Assembly (NCBI GenBank): GCA_029572965.1
Contig: JAKPQD010000379.1
Coordinates: 1 to 61,449, forward strand
From: Bacteroidota bacterium
GTDB taxonomy: Bacteria > Bacteroidota > Bacteroidia > Bacteroidales > DTGW01
Reading direction: 5' to 3'
Length of the DNA: 61,449 nucleotides
Part shown: positions 29,501 through 36,571 of the stretch, one piece after another
How the letters are laid out: each line of letters begins with the position of its first letter
Position numbering within the stretch: position 1 is the first letter of the stretch
Translations under genes and position numbers: made by a program
The notes under the pieces: model-generated
The model's database searches: none
What the model was told of the DNA's origin: nothing
What the model saw: only the letters and a program-made list of their open reading frames with translations

Positions 29501-31305
29501 TAAAATTCGTTGGCAGGGAGCCCGTCGTTGAGGTTAAAATTCAACACTTCGTCTGTCTGGGTGTTGAGCCTGCAAATGCCTGAGATACTGCTAATCCACA
29601 AATATTGGTCATTTTCAGGTTCAATCCTTGACAGGTTGTTTGAAGGCAGACCATCTTTGGTGGTGTATCTTTTGAAATATTTACCGTCAGCAGAGATACA
29701 CACCAGGCCACTTGTAGAAGCAATCCAATAGCGGCCTTTTTTGTCCTGGTAAAAATCTACCATGTAGCTGTTGAGTTTTTTGTTCATCTCCTGAAATTTG
29801 TTTTCCAGGATATTTTCTTTCCAGTTCACTGCATAGAGGCCTTTGTCGGCAATTAAAGCCAGCAGTTTGCCATGTTGGTTTTTGCGCAATGAATTTATAA
29901 GCAAATAAGTAATATTGCTGCCTTTTGAGTTTAGCTCAAAAACGTCAGTTTTTTCAGTTTCGATATTAAAGTGCAATAATATGTTGTTTTGAAACTGGGT
30001 AAGAATAAGAAGGTTTGACTTGTCAATTTCGGCAATATGCACTATTTGCTGCATCTCATTGGGGCTACTGCTGCTGGGATGAAATGTTTTAATAAGTTTG
30101 AGGTCTGAAGAATATTTTCCCAAAAGCCCGTCATAAGTACCAATCCACAAGTTGTTATAAGCATCAACATTAATGGCAGTGACTTTGTTGCCATTCAAAT
30201 CTTTTCTCAACTTCTCGCTACTAAGATTTTTGAAGCGATTGGTATTTTCGTTCCATACAGAAAGCCCGTAATTAGTGCCAAAGTAAATAAGCGGCTGTTT
30301 TACAAAAACAGAAACGCCTTCGTTGGCAACCAGCGAATTTTCGTTTCCTTTTTCGGGAAGGATATTCTGAAATAACAGGTTGTCTGGCAAAATACAGGTT
30401 AAGCCAGCACCAAATGAAGCCAGCCAAATTTCATTGTTTTTGCCGGGATAAATATCGTAAATGCTATTGCTATTTACAGAGGCTTCTGTATTTTTGCTAC
30501 GGCTCAAAGTCCTGATATATTTGAGGTTATTGTCAAAAACGATAATACCGTTGCCATCTGTGGCCAACCAGATTTCGCGGCCAACTTTTGCAAATTTTTT
30601 AGGGAAATAATGATTAGCAAACTCAAGTTGTACCAGCTTTCCATCTTCCGGGATGCAATATAATTGGCCATTATAGCAGCCAACAAATAGTTTGTCGTCA
30701 ATTTTGTTAATCAGGGCAACATATTTGCCCTGAAGGTATTTGGCCAGAATATTTTGTTTGTTGTTTCGGTTTACAAGCCATACGCCATCTGTGCTTTTGG
30801 CCAGCCATATACCTTCTTTTGAAATGAAAAAATCGGCTAGGTCGCTGGCTTTATAAAAAACTTCAAATTTATTGCCAACAATCTTGCCAATGCCCGAATA
30901 CATGATAAAGTAAATATCGTTCTCAAATTCCTGTACTTTGGGGATAAAGCCTTCAACAATAATATCAAACTGATTGGTCAAACGGTTATATTTATACAAG
31001 CCTTTTCCGGTGGCAGCCCAAAGGGTATTGTGCGAATCGTACAACAGGCCGAAAACGCTAACACCTGCTAATTCTTTGTAGCTATAAAAAGAGTTGCCGT
31101 CATATTGGGCTATCCCGTTGGTAGTCCCTGTCCATAAATAGCCATATTGGTCTTGTTCAATGCAAGTGGTGATATTGCGCGGGAGACCATCCACTTCTGT
31201 GAAGTGCAGGTATTTTTCTTGTTCGGTCGAAAATATATCGAGCGAGAGCCCCAATAAGAGTATTAAATAAATGATTTTTATTTTAAAGTGCAGATGTATT
31301 GGCAT
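26509..31305 (-). CDS. Hybrid two-component system (HTCS) regulator with two receiver/AraC-HTH modules
   Basis: Inner-membrane one-protein sensor and regulator, 1598 aa from the ATG at 31305 (a TTG lies three codons upstream). Order: signal/anchor (about 8-26); Reg_prop propeller blades (about 30-640, repeated LW.GT..GL motifs); Y_Y_Y domain (about 675-750); membrane helix (about 751-778); HisKA with His813 in FFTNVSHDLKTP; HATPase (about 912-1030, DTGIGIP and GTGIGLS). Receiver 1 has Asp1121 and Lys1173, followed by AraC HTH 1 (about 1220-1320). Receiver 2 has Asp1401 and Lys1453, followed by AraC HTH 2 (about 1500-1598). Standard HTCS proteins have one such module and are shorter. It presumably senses a PUL oligosaccharide in the periplasm and activates the three units whose upstream regions share one element. 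It is divergent from the CBM9-like gene. Confidence 0.93.
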   Translation of the reverse strand: MPIHLHFKIKIIYLILLLGLSLDIFSTEQEKYLHFTEVDGLPRNITTCIEQDQYGYLWTGTTNGIAQYDGNSFYSYKELAGVSVFGLLYDSHNTLWAATGKGLYKYNRLTNQFDIIVEGFIPKVQEFENDIYFIMYSGIGKIVGNKFEVFYKASDLADFFISKEGIWLAKSTDGVWLVNRNNKQNILAKYLQGKYVALINKIDDKLFVGCYNGQLYCIPEDGKLVQLEFANHYFPKKFAKVGREIWLATDGNGIIVFDNNLKYIRTLSRSKNTEASVNSNSIYDIYPGKNNEIWLASFGAGLTCILPDNLLFQNILPEKGNENSLVANEGVSVFVKQPLIYFGTNYGLSVWNENTNRFKNLSSEKLRKDLNGNKVTAINVDAYNNLWIGTYDGLLGKYSSDLKLIKTFHPSSSSPNEMQQIVHIAEIDKSNLLILTQFQNNILLHFNIETEKTDVFELNSKGSNITYLLINSLRKNQHGKLLALIADKGLYAVNWKENILENKFQEMNKKLNSYMVDFYQDKKGRYWIASTSGLVCISADGKYFKRYTTKDGLPSNNLSRIEPENDQYLWISSISGICRLNTQTDEVLNFNLNDGLPANEFYDRVSAKTNDGRIIFGSLAGFTIIDPSKVNSGSSKADMIISDIVFQNQSIRNIEGIQLLKKPLEETKEIWLPYNKNSFSIHFFKKDKNFLKYHNYAYRLKGLEKNWTYLTKTNFANFTNLSPGQYTFEVKSADKAKDGATTSIVIHIRAPWYLSWYAFLVYFIIFVTILYLSVYAYLKRLELKKEKEISEFKIQKEHELTEKKLSFFTNVSHDLKTPLTLIDAPVNDLLQSDNLNPEQVNKLMIISRNSKRLYKLITDLLDFRKVTQKQYVLEISETRISAIVADIYEAFKEECKHKEINFNYAVEENLTGYVDASKIEKILWNLLSNALKFTGKGGQISLKIKEQIVDNQKYIKFEVVDTGIGIPENEKNKIFDRFFKVQNSSLLNQDGTGIGLSIVKELVEIHLGQINVESTLGHGSTFTVIIPSGQEAYLHLNIEAPAIIGPVAQPIETKESTENLPLFENKKQYNLPTLLIVEDNSELRDYLCKHFEKKYKVCSAKDGLEGLKQARDSSPDIIITDVQMPNMNGYEFCKEIRHNFDTSHLPVIMLTANNTTEQQIEGLSTGADSYITKPFDINVLDAQVTSLTENRKLLRNKFLGIETPENLEKVLPQKDIDFILDLKLFIEENMMDQKLSIEMLSEHFALSIAQLHRKIKYIAGTTPNNLIKSIRLKKAYQLIKEGRLRVSEAAYQTGFSDPNYFTICFKKEFGENPSKIAPFANETYNDTPVKLVSNEPANISKPEEPVSFEQQPLMLIAEDNEDMRNYICSELSSKYKIIAVADGWSAYEKAVEVIPDIILSDIMMPGIDGIELCRKLKTDDRTSHVPFVLLTAKDTDENTIEGLESGADDYIAKPFNIQVLKARLDNLILSRIALRKIFIKEPDATPKEISPSAHDENFLKKAYEIVEKHLLDPNFDVHIFASELGVSRAQLYRKIDALSGQSVNEFIRIVRLKKAADLLINSNFQISEIAEKVGFNSFAYFTKSFKEYFGATPSQYKR

Positions 31306-31380
31306 TAACAACAAGTTTTAGTGAATGTATATGAAGTTGTTGCTTATAAGTGTAATATGAAATAGGGCATTAGAGCGTAA

Positions 31381-31492
31381 TTATAATCATTGTCTCATTG
31401 AAAACGTGTTAATTTTAATACAAATGCGATAAAAATTCAAAGATTTTAGAGATTATTTTCAAGACCATGGAGAAATACAAGATATAGTTTTG
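31381..31492 (+). promoter_or_regulatory. PUL operator/promoter element, copy A
   Basis: Three blocks are shared with copies B (34818-34929) and C (52673-52780). They are an upstream TTATAATCATTGTCTCAT; a central GATAAAAATTCAA followed by AGATTTTAGAGATTATTTTC and AAGA, holding direct repeats that end at 31443 and 31464 (21 bp apart); and the -7 box TAGTTTTG at 31485-31492. There is no -33 TTTG at the usual spacing, as expected for an activator-dependent promoter. It drives the CBM9-like gene, predicted leader about 110 nt. The interval also carries the HTCS gene's own upstream region. Confidence 0.75.
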
Positions 31493-31609
31493 GTTAAAAG
31501 CTGGTTTAAAAAGCCCACTATTTAACCAAATATATTGTTTAACTCAAAGTAAGTTGATGTTTTTCAAAAGTGGGGGCATCAGCTCTTTGGACTAATAACT
31601 AACCAAATT

Positions 31610-34600
31610 ATGAAAAAAATTTTTATTGCTTTGCCTTTATTGGCAATGTCATTTTTTGTATTCGGGCAAAACGACAGTATTGTCTTAGCCGATTACGAAA
31701 CAAACAGTGTTTATCCGGCACGGACTTATGGCTGGAACGACAACTGGGGTTTGACGATTGGAGTTGACAACCCAACAAAAGATGCCGTTAACCCGAGTGA
31801 AAAAGTAAGCAGCATACACCTTACAAATCAGTGGGGGCATGCTATAGTGTTGAACAATTTTGACGAACCTGTGAGCCTGGCAATGTACCCAAATGTGAAA
31901 CTAAAAGTTTTGTCAGATTCTGCAGTGTCAAAAAAAGTAGGTATTAATATAATCGATGTCAATGATTTTGCAGTGTATGCAGAAGTTACATTGCCAGCAG
32001 ACGTAAATAGTAAGTGGGCAAATGTTGTGGTAAATTTTGCCGAAAAGGTAACCTCCACCCCGGTTAGTTTTATCAGCAAAATAGAGATTTATATTGACCG
32101 GGGCACAGGTGATCCGGCTGTCGGCAACAAGCACAACAAATACTTTGTGGACGACATTCGCTTTACAGGGCCCAAAGCCAATATAACAGAAACCGATATG
32201 GTTACTTTGTTCCAGGAGTCATTTTCGGACAATGCCTGGTGGATGTCTGAAGATTATGACGGTTGCAAAAGCTCGGGTTACAAAAAACTTGAAGATATGA
32301 GGAGTATCCAGTGGGGCGGTTCGGCATTAACAGCACAATCTAAATTTTATAACAGCACAGACTCGTTATTGATGGTCATGGTTGACTGGAACGGCAAAGG
32401 TGTGGCCGAACTTCGTCCTTTTGCTTCACGCCCCGGGTTAAGCTCTCTTGTATTAAAAGACATAGCAATAGCCGGAATGAAGAATATGAAACTAAAGTAT
32501 AACCTGAGGTGGAAAGAAGCCCCGGCAAGTTACAGTCTTGCACCAACTGTCGAGTACAAAGTAGATGGAGGCAATTGGGCTGCTGTTACAACTTCAAGTA
32601 TTTTACCATCGGGTACAGGCACCTGGGCCAATGATATTGAATATGATTTTAGCGCAGTCAGTGGAAAAAACATTAGCCTGAAAATCAGTAACCTCACTAC
32701 CGCAAAATGCCTTCTTGACGAAATACGGTTTATCGGCAATATGGTATTTGCAGATAGTGTAATTGTAGCCGGCACAGATAATGTTTCTGAAATTAACGTT
32801 GATAATGGGACCCTGCAAATGCTTGATACCATTATGCCGCAGATTGCCTCGCAAGATGTAATCTGGTCTGTTGAAAACGGGACAGGTATGGCCAGCATCA
32901 GCCAAAGTGGATTACTTAAAGCCATCAAAAATGGGACAGTAACAGTAAAAGCACGTGCTAAAGATATCTGGGGCACAAAAGTCGGGAAGAAAACAATCAA
33001 CCTGTCAAACCAGATTTATTATGTGGACAGCATCTCGATAAAAGGCAAAGACGGGGTATTTGCTATCAACAAAAGTGGAGATACGTTGGATATTATCATT
33101 GAAGCTTTCCCTGAAGCTGCCCATAATAAAAAGCTCAATATTACCTTAAAACCCGTTGGCGATAAAGTTGCAGCAGTATTTGAAAACAACAAGTTAATCC
33201 CTGTTTGCGATGGACAAGTATATATTGTGGCCCAGGCTACAGATGGGTCAGGAATAAAAGACTCAGCCCTTTTTACACTTACCAACCAGGTACCGCTTAA
33301 AAGCATTGCGTTTACAAAACAAGCAGATACCATTAAAACAGTGTATGGAAAATTAAAGCTGGAAGTAAGCTTTGACCCTGACACAGCATCAAATAAGTCT
33401 ATTGTTTATTCACTTATTTCAGAAGGGGCATCGGCTGTCATAACACTTAGCCCCAACGGCAATATCTTACCAAAAGCAAATGGCAAAGCCCTGGTTAAAG
33501 TGTCATCTGCCGTAAACCCAGCCATTGCCGATACTATATTGATTGTAGTCGAAAATTATCCGGTTTGGAAAGAATTTAATGTAGCCACCAAAGTTGACAC
33601 AACCCATATCAGCAACAACAATGATTTTTCGGTTAAAGGAAAAGCGGCCTGGGATAGCAAATACATTTATTTGCACTTTGATGTTACCGATGATTCCATT
33701 TATGCTGTTGGTAAAGAAAGCACATGGATGCTTGACAATTTTGAGATATATTTTGATATGAACAATAACAAAACACCTGCGTGGCCACGCGGTCAAAGTA
33801 TCTGGCCTTCATCTTTTGATGGAGAAAAAGGGACACACCAATTGCGTATGATACCCGGCATGCCGTTTGATTCGGTCAATACAACCTTCAAAGGTTGGGC
33901 TGTTCAGAAATATGAAGTAACCAGCTCAGGGTATAATTTTGACCTTCAAATAACTATTGATTCCTTATTAAAGGGGTATGTCCCTGAAGTTGGTAAAGAA
34001 ATAGGTTTTGACGTTTTGGCCAGTGATAATGACAATGCTCCATATTATCGTGACCAACTATCAATATTTGCCCCGCTGGGTTCAATATGGTGCGATGCAG
34101 CATTGTGGGGCACCGTAAGATTTGCCCCCGATGGAGGTTTTGAGGTAGTTAATGACACTATAAAACCAACCGAAGCCATAAACCTTGCCGCAACAAAAGG
34201 CAACAAGCAGGTACTTCTTTCATGGGACGCAGCAACAGACAACATTGTTGTAGATAAATACGTCATTTTAGTAAACAACAAGCCTGTTGAGACTATCTAT
34301 GCCCAGAAAACTAAAAATTCATACGTGGTAAAAAATATCACCCCGGGAGATTATAAATTTGGTGTAATAGCTGAAGATGTAGCAGGCAACCAGTCGGCCC
34401 AGGCAAGTATTTCTTATACTTACACAGGCGTTAAAGGGTTAGAAGTAAATAGTTTTACAATATATCCCAACCCTTCATCATCGTTTATTTCTTTCGGTAA
34501 CGAAAGTATGATTAATGTCAAAATTTTCAACGCGGCAGGACAAATGGTGCTTCTCAAATCTGTCGAGCCAGGCGAAAGAATTGATATTTCTTCGCTGAAA

Positions 34601-34669
34601 ACAGGTATTTATAATGTTAGGATTATGGGAGAAAATAGCGTTTCAGTTTTAAAGTTAGTTAAGAAATAA
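31610..34669 (+). CDS. Multidomain secreted carbohydrate-binding protein (CBM9-like, Ig-like, FN3, T9SS sorting domain)
   Basis: The 1019-aa exported protein has signal peptide MKKIFIALPLLAMSFFVFGQ. Two N-terminal beta-sandwich regions (about 25-190 and 195-370) are followed by bacterial Ig-like domains (about 385-465, WSVENGTGMASISQSGLLKAIKNGTVTV, and two weaker ones to ~650). A CBM9/DOMON-like domain (about 655-850) contains AAWDSKYIYLHFDVTDDS and DNFEIYFDMNNNKTPAW. A fibronectin-III-like domain (about 855-935) and a T9SS type A sorting domain (YPNPSSSFISF to the end) close the protein. No glycosidase catalytic signature is visible, so it is probably a surface glycan-binding protein. It is the first gene under the shared operator, divergent from the HTCS, and ends in its own terminator. 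Confidence 0.75.
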   Translation: MKKIFIALPLLAMSFFVFGQNDSIVLADYETNSVYPARTYGWNDNWGLTIGVDNPTKDAVNPSEKVSSIHLTNQWGHAIVLNNFDEPVSLAMYPNVKLKVLSDSAVSKKVGINIIDVNDFAVYAEVTLPADVNSKWANVVVNFAEKVTSTPVSFISKIEIYIDRGTGDPAVGNKHNKYFVDDIRFTGPKANITETDMVTLFQESFSDNAWWMSEDYDGCKSSGYKKLEDMRSIQWGGSALTAQSKFYNSTDSLLMVMVDWNGKGVAELRPFASRPGLSSLVLKDIAIAGMKNMKLKYNLRWKEAPASYSLAPTVEYKVDGGNWAAVTTSSILPSGTGTWANDIEYDFSAVSGKNISLKISNLTTAKCLLDEIRFIGNMVFADSVIVAGTDNVSEINVDNGTLQMLDTIMPQIASQDVIWSVENGTGMASISQSGLLKAIKNGTVTVKARAKDIWGTKVGKKTINLSNQIYYVDSISIKGKDGVFAINKSGDTLDIIIEAFPEAAHNKKLNITLKPVGDKVAAVFENNKLIPVCDGQVYIVAQATDGSGIKDSALFTLTNQVPLKSIAFTKQADTIKTVYGKLKLEVSFDPDTASNKSIVYSLISEGASAVITLSPNGNILPKANGKALVKVSSAVNPAIADTILIVVENYPVWKEFNVATKVDTTHISNNNDFSVKGKAAWDSKYIYLHFDVTDDSIYAVGKESTWMLDNFEIYFDMNNNKTPAWPRGQSIWPSSFDGEKGTHQLRMIPGMPFDSVNTTFKGWAVQKYEVTSSGYNFDLQITIDSLLKGYVPEVGKEIGFDVLASDNDNAPYYRDQLSIFAPLGSIWCDAALWGTVRFAPDGGFEVVNDTIKPTEAINLAATKGNKQVLLSWDAATDNIVVDKYVILVNNKPVETIYAQKTKNSYVVKNITPGDYKFGVIAEDVAGNQSAQASISYTYTGVKGLEVNSFTIYPNPSSSFISFGNESMINVKIFNAAGQMVLLKSVEPGERIDISSLKTGIYNVRIMGENSVSVLKLVKK

Positions 34670-34693
34670 AATCTTATTTCTAAAAGACTTTTG

Positions 34694-34730
34694 GAGAGGG
34701 CAATTGAGTCATTCATTGCCCTCTCTTTTT
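34694..34730 (+). terminator. Intrinsic terminator after the CBM9-like gene
   Basis: GAGAGGGCAAT (34694-34704) pairs with ATTGCCCTCTC (34715-34725), an 11-bp perfect stem with a 10-nt loop, followed by TTTTT. It isolates the CBM9-like gene from the enzyme operon. Confidence 0.85.
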
Positions 34731-34817
34731 GCTATGCGGTAAAGCCTTTAAAAAACAGGTACACGGGAGAATGAAAACAACAATATGTAAACAGCAGATA
34801 TACAACAATCTATCGAA

Positions 34818-34929
34818 TTATAATTATTATCTCATGGTGTTAGAGTGGATTTTTATAATAAATGATAGAAACTTAAAGATTTTGGAGATTTTTTTCAAGA
34901 GACAAAGCCTTGCATAGAGAATAGTTTTG
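34818..34929 (+). promoter_or_regulatory. PUL operator/promoter element, copy B
   Basis: TTATAATTATTATCTCAT matches copy A at 16 of 18 positions. Central GATAGAAACTTAA is followed by AGATTTTGGAGATTTTTTTC and AAGA, with direct repeats ending at 34879 and 34900 (21 bp). The -7 box TAGTTTTG is at 34922-34929. It drives the GH39-GH9-... enzyme operon with a short leader (about 36 nt). The ~300-nt interval holds this element and the preceding terminator, no gene. Confidence 0.75.
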
Positions 34930-34971
34930 ACTTGTTTTCAAAAAGTGTATAACTAAATAAAAAATAAAAAA

Positions 34972-36552
34972 ATGAACCGTCTTTCAATATTGCTACTTAG
35001 CTGTTTTTTGACAATCACAATTTATGGCCAAAAATCAAAACCAAAAACTCCTGAAAGGGTTATAAATGTAGATTATAGTTTAGAAAAAGGCCCGTTGAAT
35101 ACCATGTTTAATGAATGTGTAGGAGCAGGTCGTGCCAACGAAGGTTTAAGGGCCGATTGGCAGCAACAACTTACTTATATAAAAAATGAATGTGGTTTCA
35201 GGTACATACGTTTTCACGGGCTGTTGACCGATGATATGGGTGTTTATGGGGTAGATAAAAATGGAAAACCTCAATACAACTATATGTATATCGATGCCCT
35301 TTTCGATTTTTTGCTCAGTATCAACATCAAACCTTTCGTTGAGTTGGGCTTTATGCCGGCAGCACTGGCAAGTGGCGACAAAACAATCTTCTGGTGGCGA
35401 GGCAATGTAACCCCTCCCAACGATTATGAAAGATGGGGAGAGTTGGTGCGCAACCTCACTGCACATTTCACTGAACGTTATGGCGTTGATGAAGTAAAAA
35501 CCTGGTATTTTGAGGTATGGAACGAACCCAATTTAACCCCGTATTTCTGGACTGGAACCCGGGAAGAATATTTCAAACTATATGAATACAGTGCTAAAGC
35601 GGTAAAAAGCGTACACCCCGATTATCGTGTCGGAGGCCCTGCTACTGCTGGCGCTTCATGGGAGGCTGAGTTGATAGATTTTTGTGTTAAAAAAAACCTC
35701 CCCTTAGATTTTATCAGTACGCACGCCTATGGAGTAGATCAGGGATATCTTGATGAGTATGGCAATACAGGTACAAGATTAGCTCCCAATGACCTTGCCC
35801 TGAGCCAGGATGTTTTGCAATCCAGAAAAGAGATTGAAACATCAGCTAAGCCAGGGTTAGAGCTTCATTATACCGAATGGAGCGCTTCATATACCCCCGC
35901 CGACCCGATACATGACAGCTACCATGAGGCTTCATACGTGTTGCATAAGCTTAAACAAATAGGCAATGCTGCCCAATCTATGTCGTACTGGGTATTTACC
36001 GATATTTTTGAAGAAGCAGGCCCTCGTTTTACCCCTTTTCATGGAGGATTTGGAATGTTAAACACTCAGGGTATCAATAAACCGGTATTTTATGCGTACC
36101 AATTTTTAAACCGCCTTGGAAACATCGAATTGATTAATCAAGACCCTGCTTCGTGGGTATGCAAAGACAAAAACGGCAATGTGCAGGTTCTTGCTTACGA
36201 TTTCACTTACACGCTTCCAGACGACTCTATCAATAACCAGGATTATTACATCCGCGATTTGCCGGCAAAATCAAAAGGCAAGCTAAAAGTCAATGTATCT
36301 AAGCTTGCAGCCGGAAAATATTCATTAGAAGTATATAAAGTAGGATACCGATGCAATGACGCATATACCAGCTATTATGATTTGGGCAGGCCTGCACAGC
36401 TTACAAAGCTTCAGGTAGAACAAATAAAAAAGATCAATGACGGCTCTCCTGTTGGAAAAGAGATAATCACTATACAAGAAGGGGGCGTATTTTCGAAAGA
36501 ACTGGATATACGCGAAAATGATGTTTATTTCTTAAAACTAATCAAGCTATAG
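34972..36552 (+). CDS. GH39-family glycosidase (beta-xylosidase-like)
   Basis: The 526-aa exported clan GH-A enzyme has signal peptide MNRLSILLLSCFLTITIYGQ. Acid/base Glu185 lies in YFEVWNEPNL and nucleophile Glu302 in ELHYTEWSASY, both diagnostic for GH39. GFRYIRFHGLLTDDMGVY is also characteristic. Typical GH39 activities are beta-D-xylosidase and alpha-L-iduronidase; in a plant-polysaccharide locus xylosidase is likelier. There is no T9SS domain or lipobox, so it is probably periplasmic. First gene of the operon behind copy B, 20 nt before GH9. Confidence 0.88.
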   Translation: MNRLSILLLSCFLTITIYGQKSKPKTPERVINVDYSLEKGPLNTMFNECVGAGRANEGLRADWQQQLTYIKNECGFRYIRFHGLLTDDMGVYGVDKNGKPQYNYMYIDALFDFLLSINIKPFVELGFMPAALASGDKTIFWWRGNVTPPNDYERWGELVRNLTAHFTERYGVDEVKTWYFEVWNEPNLTPYFWTGTREEYFKLYEYSAKAVKSVHPDYRVGGPATAGASWEAELIDFCVKKNLPLDFISTHAYGVDQGYLDEYGNTGTRLAPNDLALSQDVLQSRKEIETSAKPGLELHYTEWSASYTPADPIHDSYHEASYVLHKLKQIGNAAQSMSYWVFTDIFEEAGPRFTPFHGGFGMLNTQGINKPVFYAYQFLNRLGNIELINQDPASWVCKDKNGNVQVLAYDFTYTLPDDSINNQDYYIRDLPAKSKGKLKVNVSKLAAGKYSLEVYKVGYRCNDAYTSYYDLGRPAQLTKLQVEQIKKINDGSPVGKEIITIQEGGVFSKELDIRENDVYFLKLIKL

Positions 36553-36571
36553 TCTTTATAAAAATATAAAA

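Noticed and set aside
34729-34917. 62-aa plus-strand ORF between the CBM9-like gene and GH39
   Set aside because: It overlaps the terminator and the conserved operator; composition is that of non-coding AT-rich DNA.
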